Of a stretch of 23,654 nt of DNA, positions 1-7,931 are shown piece by piece. Position numbers and translations under genes: made by a program. How positions within the stretch are numbered: position 1 is the stretch's first letter; each line of letters begins with the position of its first letter. The stretch is from an uncultured Bacteroidales bacterium. Lineage in GTDB: Bacteria; Bacteroidota; Bacteroidia; Bacteroidales; P3. A model generated the notes under the pieces. The model saw only the letters and a list, made by a program, of their open reading frames with translations, had not been told where the DNA came from and did no database searches. Where the stretch lies: contig CALGGY010000032.1 in NCBI GenBank assembly GCA_937915785.1, positions 1-23,654 of the forward strand. Reading direction: 5' to 3'.

Positions 1-2
1 TT

Positions 3-101
3 CATCACCCTGCCGACTTGGAATTATTGAAAGAAAGTGTGGAATGTGCGATTTTAAGGACCGACAAAAATAACAACCACGAAATCGAAAAACTCCCGTG
101 A
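3..101 (+). CDS. possible 3' end of a truncated upstream gene
   Basis: One plus-strand frame stays open from the window edge and encodes about 32 residues (beginning HHPADLELL, ending EIEKLP) before a TGA at 99-101. The other two plus frames close earlier, at 28-30 and 72-74. The tail is hydrophilic, with an 'ILRTDKN' stretch. This loosely recalls the end of a metallo-beta-lactamase or ComEC-like protein, but it is too short to assign. A chance open frame cannot be excluded. Confidence 0.35.
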   Translation, partial: HHPADLELLKESVECAILRTDKNNNHEIEKLP

Positions 102-287
102 TTATTGCCCGGCACGTAGAAAAACGGGAAAAAAAGTTTGTAAATCTGTCAAAACATAGTTCCGTGGCAGCGTAAAAAACAATGCTATCCACGGCAAAAC
201 ACTGGTTAAACGACATTTGCGCTGTTTTGTAAAAAAAAGAGAGGGTTTGTACTGGCAGTCCGCTTTTTCTCTGGATAATATTCTGCC

Positions 288-318
288 TTGAAGTTTCGCT
301 TTTTTTTTCGTATCTTTG
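288..318 (+). promoter_or_regulatory. Bacteroidota-type promoter for the TSCPD gene
   Basis: The -7 element TATCTTTG lies at 311-318 and a -33 TTG at 288-290, with a 20-bp spacer. This matches the TTTG / TAnnTTTG consensus. The expected start of transcription is near 325, giving a leader of about 65 nt before the ATG at 391. A perfect 10-bp palindrome (CACAATTGTG, 327-336) sits at the predicted start of the transcript. Confidence 0.7.
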
Positions 319-390
319 CTATTTCCCACAATTGTGTGGAAAATGGTTTTAATTTGTTGAAATTTAGTTTATTGTAATAGTTTCTCAATT

Positions 391-720
391 ATGGGATTTT
401 TTGCAGACGACAACGATTCGGTTGAACCGATTATCTTGAACGACGAAATTCTGGACAACGGACTGCGCTATGTTCGAGCAGTTCCGCAAGGAGGGGTGTG
501 TTCGCAGATGATAGAGGTGGCTGTAAAAGACGGAGTTATCGACGGAGTGCGCTACACCGGAGGCTGCAACGGCAACACCAAAGGCATTGCCGCGCTGGTG
601 CAGGGAATGACCTTGTCTGATGCCGCACAGAGGATGGAGGGCATTGCCTGTGGCATGAACACCACCTCGTGTCCCGACCAGCTGTCGCGAGTGCTGAAAT
701 ATATTTTGAACAAAAAATAA
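391..720 (+). CDS. TSCPD-domain protein (TIGR03905-like)
   Basis: This 109-aa protein carries the signature TSCPDQL at residues 92-98 and four cysteines (37, 59, 87, 94), including C59 in GGCNGN. That pattern fits the short stand-alone TSCPD family (TIGR03905). The TSCPD domain is otherwise found at the C-terminus of some adenosylcobalamin-dependent ribonucleotide reductases, where its cysteines are thought to take part in redox or metal chemistry. The stand-alone proteins have no settled function. There is no signal peptide, so it is expected to be cytosolic. The ATG at 391 lies after a good promoter, and glyS starts 29 bp after the stop, so the two may be co-transcribed. Family assignment is firm; function is unknown. 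Confidence 0.85.
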   Translation: MGFFADDNDSVEPIILNDEILDNGLRYVRAVPQGGVCSQMIEVAVKDGVIDGVRYTGGCNGNTKGIAALVQGMTLSDAAQRMEGIACGMNTTSCPDQLSRVLKYILNKK

Positions 721-749
721 TTACTTATATATCTAACAATTAACGATTT

Positions 750-2276
750 ATGGCAAACAATGAAGATGTTTTCAAAAAGATAGTTTCCCATGCTAAAGAG
801 TATGGTTTTATTTTTCCGTCGAGCGAGATATACGACGGATTGGCAGCCGTTTACGACTACGGTCAGCTGGGCGTTGAACTGAAAAACAACATCAAACAAT
901 ACTGGTGGAAATCTATGGTGCAGTATCACGAAAACATAGTGGGCATCGACTCCGCCATTTTTATGCATCCTAAGATATGGAAAGCTTCGGGCCATGTGGA
1001 CGCTTTCAACGACCCACTGATAGACAACAAGGACTCCAAAAAACGCTACCGTGCCGATGTGCTTATCGAAGACCATATCGCCAAAATTGAGGACAAAATA
1101 CGCAAGGAGGTGGAGAAAGCGGCCAAACGTTTCGAGAATTTCGACGAGGCTATGTTCCGTTCCACCAACGCACGAGTGCTGGAGCAACAGGCCAAGATTG
1201 ACGACATCACCCACCGCTATTCCGAGGCCATGAACGCCAACGACCTTGAGGCCGTGCGCCAGCTTATCCTCGACTTGGGTATTGTTTGCCCCATCTCCGG
1301 AACCCGCAACTGGACCGAAGTGCGGCAGTTCAACCTAATGTTTGCCACCCAGATGGGTTCCGTGGCCGATGGCGCCGACACCATCTACCTGCGTCCCGAA
1401 ACGGCTCAGGGCATTTTTGTGAATTTCCTCAACGTGCAGAAAAGCGGACGAATGAAAATTCCCTTCGGCATTGCGCAGATCGGCAAGGCTTTCCGCAACG
1501 AGATTGTGGCGCGACAGTTTATTTTCCGCATGCGCGAGTTCGAACAGATGGAGATGCAGTTCTTTGTGCGTCCCGGTGAGGAGCTCAAGTGGTTCGAATA
1601 TTGGAAGGAGACACGTCGCAAATGGCATTTAGCATTGGGCATATCCGAAAAGAAATACCGTTTCCACGACCACGAGAAACTGGCGCACTACGCCAACGCC
1701 GCCACCGATATAGAGTTCGAGTTCCCCTTTGGTTTCAAAGAGCTGGAAGGCATACACTCGCGCACCAATTTCGACCTTTCGCGCCACAGCGAGTTCTCGG
1801 GCAAAAAACTGCAGTATTTCGACCCCGAGCTCAACGAGAGCTACACTCCGTATGTTATCGAGACTTCCATAGGTTTGGACCGCACGTTCCTTGCCATATT
1901 CAGCTATGCCTACCACGAAGAGACGTTGGAAGACGGTTCGCAGCGTGTGGTGCTCAAAATTCCCACAATACTGGCCCCTTACAAAGCTGCGGTGCTGCCA
2001 TTGGTGAAGAAAGACGGCCTGCCCGAAAAGGCCCAGCAGATTGTGGACAGCCTCAAGTACGACTACATGGTGCAATACGACGAGAAAGACGCCATAGGCC
2101 GCCGCTACCGCCGTCAGGACGCTATAGGCACTCCGTTCTGCATAACCGTTGACAACCAGACACTTGCCAACGGCACCGTTACCGTCCGCGAACGCGACAC
2201 CATGCAGCAGGAACGCATACCGGCCGAAAACCTCAACGCATATCTGCACGGCAAAATTCAGCCCCTGTCGCACTGA
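750..2276 (+). CDS. glyS: glycyl-tRNA synthetase (dimeric, alpha2 type)
   Basis: This 508-aa class II aminoacyl-tRNA synthetase charges tRNA-Gly with glycine and belongs to the eukaryote/archaea-like alpha2 type. The N-terminal region has the typical IYDGLAAVYDYGQLG stretch (27-41). Motif 2 is visible at about 248-271 (FRNEI followed by RMREFEQME), and RPETAQG lies at 215-221. Motif 3 (TSIGLDRTFLAIF) is at 372-384. The C-terminal anticodon-binding domain runs from about 405 (ILAPYKAAVLPL) to the end, with the conserved YRRQDAIGTPFC block. Length is normal for the family and no key block is missing. It follows the TSCPD gene by 29 bp and may share its promoter. Confidence 0.97.
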   Translation: MANNEDVFKKIVSHAKEYGFIFPSSEIYDGLAAVYDYGQLGVELKNNIKQYWWKSMVQYHENIVGIDSAIFMHPKIWKASGHVDAFNDPLIDNKDSKKRYRADVLIEDHIAKIEDKIRKEVEKAAKRFENFDEAMFRSTNARVLEQQAKIDDITHRYSEAMNANDLEAVRQLILDLGIVCPISGTRNWTEVRQFNLMFATQMGSVADGADTIYLRPETAQGIFVNFLNVQKSGRMKIPFGIAQIGKAFRNEIVARQFIFRMREFEQMEMQFFVRPGEELKWFEYWKETRRKWHLALGISEKKYRFHDHEKLAHYANAATDIEFEFPFGFKELEGIHSRTNFDLSRHSEFSGKKLQYFDPELNESYTPYVIETSIGLDRTFLAIFSYAYHEETLEDGSQRVVLKIPTILAPYKAAVLPLVKKDGLPEKAQQIVDSLKYDYMVQYDEKDAIGRRYRRQDAIGTPFCITVDNQTLANGTVTVRERDTMQQERIPAENLNAYLHGKIQPLSH

Positions 2277-2319
2277 TATTAAGCATGTTGTTTTTTTTAA
2301 GAAAAATCAGTGCTTTTTA

Positions 2320-2351
2320 TTTGTTTAAATGCTTTAAATTCGCTACCTTTG
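2320..2351 (+). promoter_or_regulatory. promoter of gap
   Basis: TACCTTTG at 2344-2351 is preceded by TTTG at 2320-2323 with a 20-bp spacer, a near-ideal Bacteroidota housekeeping promoter. The ATG of gap follows 53 bp later, so the transcript should have a leader of about 45 nt. Confidence 0.8.
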
Positions 2352-2404
2352 CAGAACCGAATAAACTGATAATTATAACATAAAAAACTAAAAAACAAAT
2401 AGAT

Positions 2405-3412
2405 ATGGCAAAAGTTGCAATAAACGGATTTGGTCGAATTGGCCGCATGAGTTTCCGCGAACTCTTCAGCAGAGGCACTGTTGATGTAGTGGCAATAAAC
2501 GATTTGACAAGCGCCGACACACTGGCTTACTTGTTGAAATACGACTCAGTACATGGCAAATATGACGGCGATGTGAAAGCCGACGGCGAATACCTCGTTG
2601 TAAACGGCAAACGCATACGCATCTATGCCGAGAAAGACCCCGAAAACCTCCCTTGGAAAGAGCTGGGAATAGACATCGTTATCGAATCGACCGGTATTTT
2701 CAAAAACCGCGAAAAGATGATGAAACACATCAAAGCTGGTGCCAAGAAAGTTATCCTCACCGTTCCTTCGGAAAAGAAAGAAGATGTGGACCTCACCGTG
2801 GTTCTTGGTGTTAACGACGACAAACTGACCAAGGACGTTCAGTTCGTTTCCAACGCATCGTGCACCACCAACTGCTTGGCTCCCATTGCCAAAGTGCTGA
2901 ACGACAACTTCGGCATTGTTCGTGGTCTGATGAACACCATCCACTCGTACACCAACGACCAGAAAATCCTCGACCTGCCCCACTCCGACCTTCGTCGTGC
3001 CCGTGCTGCCGCCGTTTCGATAATCCCCACCAAAACCGGTGCCGCCAAGGCTGTTGGCTTGGTTCTGCCAGAATTGGCCGGCAAGCTCGACGGTTTCGCC
3101 ATGCGCGTTCCCACCCCCGACGGCTCCGTGGTTGACCTCACAGTGGAACTCTCCAAAAACGTTACCAAAGAAGAGATAAACGCCGCTATGAAGAAAGCCG
3201 CCGAAGGCCCTATGAAAGGCATTCTGGAATACAGCGAGGAAAACCTCGTAAGCATCGACATTGTGGACAACAAACACTCCTCAATTTTCGACTCCAAGCT
3301 CACACAAGTTCTCGACAACAATTTTGTGAAAGTCGTTTCGTGGTACGACAACGAGCGCGGATATTCCACACGCATTTGCGACCTTACAGAAAAAATGGCT
3401 ACATTGCTGTAA
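2405..3412 (+). CDS. gap: glyceraldehyde-3-phosphate dehydrogenase, type I
   Basis: This 335-aa glycolytic enzyme oxidises and phosphorylates glyceraldehyde 3-phosphate to 1,3-bisphosphoglycerate with NAD. The N-terminal Rossmann motif is INGFGRIGR (6-14). Asp33 in INDL is consistent with NAD preference. The catalytic block SNASCTTNCLAP (149-160) places the nucleophile at Cys153, and the activating His180 is in NTIHSYT. The phosphate-binding and C-terminal SWYDNERGYS motifs are present. Length and motifs are complete. The gene has its own promoter (2320-2351) and a perfect-stem terminator (3441-3475), so it is probably monocistronic. Confidence 0.98.
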   Translation: MAKVAINGFGRIGRMSFRELFSRGTVDVVAINDLTSADTLAYLLKYDSVHGKYDGDVKADGEYLVVNGKRIRIYAEKDPENLPWKELGIDIVIESTGIFKNREKMMKHIKAGAKKVILTVPSEKKEDVDLTVVLGVNDDKLTKDVQFVSNASCTTNCLAPIAKVLNDNFGIVRGLMNTIHSYTNDQKILDLPHSDLRRARAAAVSIIPTKTGAAKAVGLVLPELAGKLDGFAMRVPTPDGSVVDLTVELSKNVTKEEINAAMKKAAEGPMKGILEYSEENLVSIDIVDNKHSSIFDSKLTQVLDNNFVKVVSWYDNERGYSTRICDLTEKMATLL

Positions 3413-3440
3413 ATAAATTGTTTGTGAATATTTCATCATG

Positions 3441-3475
3441 AGAGGGTGCCAAAGGCACCCTCTCTTATTTTTTTT
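3441..3475 (+). terminator. rho-independent terminator of gap
   Basis: A perfect 10-bp stem (3441-3450 with 3454-3463, AGAGGGTGCC on the left arm) with an AAA loop is followed by a T-rich tract from 3464 to 3475. It lies 28 bp after the gap stop codon. Confidence 0.93.
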
Positions 3476-3478
3476 ATA

Positions 3479-3846
3479 TTGGTGTCCGATGAATCTTTTG
3501 CAAAAATTATCCGTTTTTTAGCTTTGATAATCCATGGCAGTGGTTTGCGACAACAATATGGCTTGTATTCTTATTTTTATGTTCTTCAAGTTCTTTTGTC
3601 TTGAAACAAAAGAACCAAAAATTCAAGGCTGTGACAAAAAATCTAGAAGACAACTGCATTCCGCTAAAGTCGTCAAACTCGCACTAACGCCAAAGTTCAT
3701 TACAGAAAGTCTGTTTCACAGGCGTTTATGAAGTTCATGACAGCACTCGTTTCTATGCTCAAACAGTGACGACTTCTTAACGATTTTTTCTCAATGCCTT
3801 TAGGCTACCGCCAAACAATTCGTATTCTGTTTTTGTCGGACACTAA
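3479..3846. repeat. 368-bp element with terminal inverted repeats (MITE-like or IS remnant)
   Basis: The two ends form an imperfect inverted repeat: TTGGTGTCCGATGAA at 3479-3493 against TTTGTCGGACACTAA at 3832-3846 (12 of 15 positions pair, with an uninterrupted 8-bp core GTGTCCGA). Inside is a 9-bp hairpin, TTCTTTTGT (3591-3599) with ACAAAAGAA (3606-3614), followed by an 'accaaaaattcaagg' stretch. From memory, such strings recur in intergenic regions of Bacteroidota, but I cannot verify that here. No transposase is encoded: the only open frame (3534-3731) is low-complexity. I see no clean target-site duplication. The remaining gap up to pyrC (3847-4043) is AT-rich and I see no gene or clear promoter in it. 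Confidence 0.55.
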
Positions 3847-4043
3847 TAAAAAAATGTTTCAGAAGTGAACATGGAAAAAGTGTTTATTCCATAGAAATAA
3901 TTGATATGTAAAGTGTTATGTATAATGGGCGAGATTCTTCTGTTTTTGTAAATGCAATAATAATGAGAAAGATGCGTTGTATACATAGGTTCGAGAATGT
4001 TACAGAGCCAGTATTTGTTTAACCGTTTGTTATACAGTAAAAT

Positions 4044-5462
4044 ATGCCACTTTTAGCCGGGTTAAAAGGCGATGAAGAGACGTTGTCGCCAAACACAGTT
4101 TCTTATATAGATCTGTTCGGTATCATCGCGTTCAGGTATCTAATAAAAAACGTCACCGTGGTGAACGAAGGCCGTTCCATGAGCACGTCTGTGCTTGTGG
4201 AGAACGGCCGTATTGCCAAAATTGCCGATGAAATACCTGCCACCGAGGGGGTTATAGTTATTAACGGCGAGGGCAAGCATCTCCTTCCCGGCGTTATCGA
4301 CACCCATGTGCATTTCCGCGACCCCGGCCTCACGCACAAGGCCGATTTCCACACCGAAAGCTGTGCCGCCATTGCCGGTGGCGTAACTTCGGTGATAGAC
4401 ATGCCCAACACCAAGCCTCAGACCACAACCGAAGCTCTGCTCGACGAAAAAATTGCCATGGCTGCCGAAAAATCGTTGTGCAACTACGGTTTTATGGTGG
4501 GTGCCACCAACGACAATATCGACTCCCTAAATGCCATCGACTCAAGCAAATACGCCGCTGTGAAACTCTTTATGGGCTCATCCACGGGCAATATGCTTGT
4601 CAGCGACGACACTGCGTTGGAACGTCTTTTCCACACTGCCAAGAAACCTATTGTGGCACACTGCGAGGACGAGGCGCGCATTGCCGAGCGCACCGCCATG
4701 GCCCGCGAGCGCTGGGGCGACAATCCGCCCGCCGAGGCTCATGCCTTTATCCGCGACGCCGAGGCCTGCTACCGCTCCACCCACAAGGCCGTTAGCTTGG
4801 CGCAACAGTCCGGCGCACGCCTGCATGTGGCACACCTTACTTCGGCCAAGGAACTGTCGCTGTTTTCTGCCGGAAACATTGGACACAAGCACATTACCGC
4901 CGAGGTAACACCCAACCATCTGTGGTTTTCCGACAGCGATTACCAACGTTTGGTCAACCTTGTGCGCTGCAATCCTTCCATAAAAAGTGCCGACGACCGC
5001 GAGGCTTTGCGCAAAGCCTTGAACGACGGACTGTTGGATACCGTGGCCACCGACCATGCCCCACATCTGTTGGAGGAGAAAGAAAAAACCTACTTCCAGT
5101 CGGTGTCGGGTATGCCGTCGATACAGCACTCGCTGCTTGTGATGCTCGAGTTGTGCCGCGAGGGCTATTTTTCGATAGAAACCGTTGTGGAAAAGATGTG
5201 CCACAATCCTGCCCGGCTGTTTGGCATAGAGGAACGCGGTTTTATCCGGCAAGGCTACCACGCCGACCTTGTGCTGCTCGACCTTGGTGCCGAAACGCTG
5301 GTGGACAACGCCACTCTGTACTACAAATGCCGCTGGTCGCCGCTGGAGGGCACACGGTTCCACGCCAAAGTGGAAAAGACTTTCGTTAACGGTGTGCTCT
5401 CGTACGACTGTCAGTGCGGAATTGTAAACAACGTGAAAGGCAGACATTTACGATATGAATAA
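4044..5462 (+). CDS. pyrC: dihydroorotase (class I type)
   Basis: This 472-aa amidohydrolase interconverts carbamoyl aspartate and dihydroorotate in pyrimidine synthesis. Metal and catalytic positions are all visible: DTHVHFRD (His88, His90), the carbamylated lysine in VKLFMG (Lys174), AHCEDE (His206), HVAHLTS (His264) and ATDHAPH (Asp337). The first beta-strand of the composite domain begins at residue 31 (RYLIKN). Homologues normally start right there, so about 30 residues at the N-terminus are extra. No ATG, GTG or TTG lies in frame between residues 2 and 31, so 4044 is the only usable start seen, with low certainty. The downstream acetyltransferase overlaps the end by 8 bp. Confidence 0.93.
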   Translation: MPLLAGLKGDEETLSPNTVSYIDLFGIIAFRYLIKNVTVVNEGRSMSTSVLVENGRIAKIADEIPATEGVIVINGEGKHLLPGVIDTHVHFRDPGLTHKADFHTESCAAIAGGVTSVIDMPNTKPQTTTEALLDEKIAMAAEKSLCNYGFMVGATNDNIDSLNAIDSSKYAAVKLFMGSSTGNMLVSDDTALERLFHTAKKPIVAHCEDEARIAERTAMARERWGDNPPAEAHAFIRDAEACYRSTHKAVSLAQQSGARLHVAHLTSAKELSLFSAGNIGHKHITAEVTPNHLWFSDSDYQRLVNLVRCNPSIKSADDREALRKALNDGLLDTVATDHAPHLLEEKEKTYFQSVSGMPSIQHSLLVMLELCREGYFSIETVVEKMCHNPARLFGIEERGFIRQGYHADLVLLDLGAETLVDNATLYYKCRWSPLEGTRFHAKVEKTFVNGVLSYDCQCGIVNNVKGRHLRYE

Positions 5463-5955
5463 TATAGCAATGAACAATTTTGCCATACGAAAGGCACGCG
5501 AAAACGAAACGTCCGATGTGTTGCGTTTTATACGTCTTTTGGCTGATTACGAGAAACTTGCGGACGAAGTGGAGGCCACCGAGGAGACGCTGCGACAATC
5601 GCTTTTTGTACGGCACGAGGCGGAGGTGGTGTTTGCCGAAGTGGGTGGCAAGAAAATTGGATTTGCCCTGTATTTCTTCAATTTCTCCACTTTTGTGGGA
5701 CGCAAAGGTCTTTATTTGGAAGACCTTTTTGTGTTGCCCGAACATCGCGGACACGGTTATGGCAAGGCATTACTCAAATACTTGGCAGCCACGGCGTTGG
5801 AGCAACACTGCGGACGCATGGAATGGGTATGCCTCGACTGGAACCGCCCTTCGATAGATTTTTACCTGTCCATCGGCGCCAAGCCCATGTCCAACTGGAC
5901 CATATACCGCCTTGCGGAGCAAGCCCTGAGCGACTTTGCCGGAAAGCGGCACTGA
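5455..5955 (+). CDS. GNAT-family N-acetyltransferase (SSAT/thialysine acetyltransferase-like)
   Basis: This 166-aa cytosolic GNAT protein probably transfers acetyl from acetyl-CoA to a small amine. The acetyl-CoA pyrophosphate-binding motif RGHGYG is at 98-103, just after LYLEDLFVLPEHRG, a block characteristic of the spermidine/spermine or diamine acetyltransferase-like subgroup. The C-terminal WNRPSIDFYLSIGAKP block also fits this subgroup. The substrate cannot be read from the sequence. The start at 5455 overlaps pyrC by 8 bp; an alternative ATG at 5470 (MNNFAIRKA) fits the fold equally well. It is translationally linked to pyrC. The stop is only 6 bp from the convergent gene's stop, and I see no terminator between them. 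Confidence 0.88.
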   Translation: MNNIAMNNFAIRKARENETSDVLRFIRLLADYEKLADEVEATEETLRQSLFVRHEAEVVFAEVGGKKIGFALYFFNFSTFVGRKGLYLEDLFVLPEHRGHGYGKALLKYLAATALEQHCGRMEWVCLDWNRPSIDFYLSIGAKPMSNWTIYRLAEQALSDFAGKRH

Positions 5956-5961
5956 ACTTGG

Positions 5962-6411
5962 TTAAAGTGTAACTCTCTGGTATATTGTTGGATAACTCTG
6001 TCGGAAGACAAGGGTGTATGTGCCCGGAGCAAGGCCGTTTATCTGAAAAGAATTGTCGGTTTCGCAAATGCAGTTGGCCTGAAGAGGAATAACTTCGAGC
6101 TCTTCGATATAAACCGAATCGTTGGACAGGCGGCAGCGCACGTCGATGTCCTGCCAACCGCAATTGACACCAAGATTGAAATGTGTTACAAAAAGTGTTT
6201 TGCCGTAGCATCGCACCGCCACGGAATCGGGGTTGTAAAAGCCTTTGTCGTAGCTGCCATGACATGGGGTGAAAGATATGTTGGAGGCATTGAGCCCCTC
6301 GTTGGAGAATGTTGCCGTTGCCGTTTCTTTCTTGCATGATACTGCAAACACAAATGCCACCATCACCGTTGCCATTATTGGCAGGATCGCTTTTATACTT
6401 ATATTTTTCAT
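5962..6411 (-). CDS. small putative lipoprotein, unknown function
   Basis: I do not recognise this 149-aa protein beyond its export signal. The N-terminus MKNISIKAILP leads into a hydrophobic stretch ending AVSC, a plausible lipobox with the lipid-bearing cysteine at residue 26, followed by KKET. The mature part has several cysteines (in TPCHG, VRCYG, VNCGW, VRCRL, NCICET), enough for disulfides in the periplasm or at the surface. It ends in a beta-rich LAPGTYTLVFRQ segment. An upstream in-frame ATG (6421-6423) would add MADF. I prefer 6411 because it gives the standard Lys-containing signal. It directly follows the 6424-7713 gene on the same strand, so the two are almost certainly one operon. 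Confidence 0.75.
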   Translation of the reverse strand: MKNISIKAILPIMATVMVAFVFAVSCKKETATATFSNEGLNASNISFTPCHGSYDKGFYNPDSVAVRCYGKTLFVTHFNLGVNCGWQDIDVRCRLSNDSVYIEELEVIPLQANCICETDNSFQINGLAPGTYTLVFRQSYPTIYQRVTL

Positions 6412-6423
6412 AAAATCAGCCAC

Positions 6424-7713
6424 TTAAATCATGAATCCAATTTTGATGGGATAAAGCTTTTGGTCGGTGTTTACAAATACCGGCAGCAGCGATGGCTGTA
6501 TAAAGAATTTCAAGCAGCGGTAGCCAACGGTGAAACGCAGGTCGAGCTTATAGGGGTTGATGAAATTTTTCGGCACCTCGCGCCATTCGGACTTCTGGTC
6601 GTTGTTTACCACTTTGTATTTAAGTCCGGTGTGTTTGGAAGTGTAGTTGAGTCCGGGGATTACAGCAATGGAAGTGCGAAAATGGCCTTTTTTGAAAGTT
6701 AGTTCTATGGGCAGGGTGATGTAACGGTTCGCCAACCGCGTGGAGCAGTCGCCGAGGATAGGGCTTATATCGCTGGCTACCAAGGTTTTTGGGGAGGCGC
6801 TATTCGTTGTTATGTACGGATTGCGGAAGTGGTAGATGTCGCTTTCGTAGCCCAATCCGGCGCCAAAGTGGAGTTTGCGCTTGTAAATGGAGCAATTGTA
6901 CAGCAACTCGAGCTGGAACGACGAAAAAGACGTGCGCAGTTCGTAAGCATCGGCGATGGTGGCGTTGTCGAACGGATTGGAGCCCCAGTTGTTGAACGCC
7001 CAAGCAAAATTGAAATCGACGCTTGGTTGCGAACCATGACCCGATTGGTGATGACAATGTTTTTTGTGAGAATGGTGTCTGCGGTGCGGTTGGCCGAGAG
7101 TGTGCATGACTATTGCGTTTGAAGCTATATCGCCAGAAATCAGCTTTTTGCAGTGGATGGACTTGTGGGTGGCTTTCGACAGCCCGTCGGAATAAAGAAT
7201 TATGGTGTCGCCCACTATTGGCGAAATGATGTCGGCCACGGCTTGGTCGCTTGTGGCAATGGTCAGGTTACGGCAGCGCAAAGTGTCGTTTTCCACAGGC
7301 CTGCCAACAAAAATCATGCTGTTGTCCTCGGCGTTGACGCTCACATTGCCATCGCCAAAATTGTTGAAATAACCGATTGCCTTGTCGGAAAAATGAATAT
7401 ACGTGTTTGCCAACGACTGGTTGAGGTGGATGTGAACCACGGTGGCAAATTCGTCGCCTTTGCTGTTGGAAAGGTACATGGTGTCGTTGCTAATCCGTAA
7501 TATTTCGCTGTTTGCAGCGGGATCGGCTTTGCGCGACATTATGTTTGTGAACTCGACGAAACTTGTGTTGTCGAAAGTTATCACGGCATGTAGTCTGCTG
7601 CCAACATATACGTTCGACACGCTGCTGGGTATGGCTTGCCAAAATTTGTCGTTTTGGGCATTGGCCTGCACTATGGCAAAAAACAGGGCTAATACAAAAA
7701 ATGTTCTTTTCAT
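6424..7713 (-). CDS. exported protein: GIN-like head, His-rich linker, C-terminal beta-barrel
   Basis: This 429-aa protein begins with a clear signal peptide (MKRTFFVLALFFAIVQANA, cleavage before Q20). Residues 30-205 are repetitive beta-type sequence (VYVGSRLHAVITFDN, ISNDTMYLSNS, FGDGNVSVNAEDNS) resembling DUF2807/GIN head-domain proteins of Bacteroidota. Residues 210-226 are strikingly histidine-rich (HRRHHSHKKHCHH). From about 232 the sequence has amphipathic strands ending in a hydrophobic-aromatic residue pattern, as in PorT-like outer-membrane barrels. I infer an outer-membrane protein with a periplasmic or surface head. The metal-binding potential of the linker is an inference. It has its own promoter and is followed by a lipoprotein gene. 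Confidence 0.75.
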   Translation of the reverse strand: MKRTFFVLALFFAIVQANAQNDKFWQAIPSSVSNVYVGSRLHAVITFDNTSFVEFTNIMSRKADPAANSEILRISNDTMYLSNSKGDEFATVVHIHLNQSLANTYIHFSDKAIGYFNNFGDGNVSVNAEDNSMIFVGRPVENDTLRCRNLTIATSDQAVADIISPIVGDTIILYSDGLSKATHKSIHCKKLISGDIASNAIVMHTLGQPHRRHHSHKKHCHHQSGHGSQPSVDFNFAWAFNNWGSNPFDNATIADAYELRTSFSSFQLELLYNCSIYKRKLHFGAGLGYESDIYHFRNPYITTNSASPKTLVASDISPILGDCSTRLANRYITLPIELTFKKGHFRTSIAVIPGLNYTSKHTGLKYKVVNNDQKSEWREVPKNFINPYKLDLRFTVGYRCLKFFIQPSLLPVFVNTDQKLYPIKIGFMI

Positions 7714-7777
7714 GGCATTATTTTTTTTCTGACTTGGCGATAATCGACATCAGCAATGATGCGCGATTACCGTTTTG

Positions 7778-7808
7778 CAAAGTTACGTTTTTTTTCTGAT
7801 AAACCCAA
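7778..7808 (-). promoter_or_regulatory. promoter of the 7713-5962 operon
   Basis: On the minus strand TAACTTTG (complement of 7778-7785) is preceded by TTG (complement of 7806-7808) with a 20-bp spacer. The start codon at 7713 lies about 65 nt downstream. Confidence 0.65.
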
Positions 7809-7931
7809 TCTTTTTTAATGAAAAATAGCCGTAAGTATTTTTTTTCGTGCCTTTCGTAAGTTTTGAACAAATAGTGGTACTAATATTAGTTATTGCAATA
7901 TATATATTTAAAACCGCTCAAAAAAAATTAC

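Noticed and set aside
3534..3731. 65-aa open frame inside the repeat element
   Set aside because: It is low-complexity, crosses the internal hairpin, and has no promoter or homologous motif. It is most likely a chance frame in repetitive DNA.
4578..5447. 289-aa open frame antisense to pyrC
   Set aside because: All dihydroorotase catalytic motifs are on the plus strand; the antisense product is compositionally biased and has no promoter.
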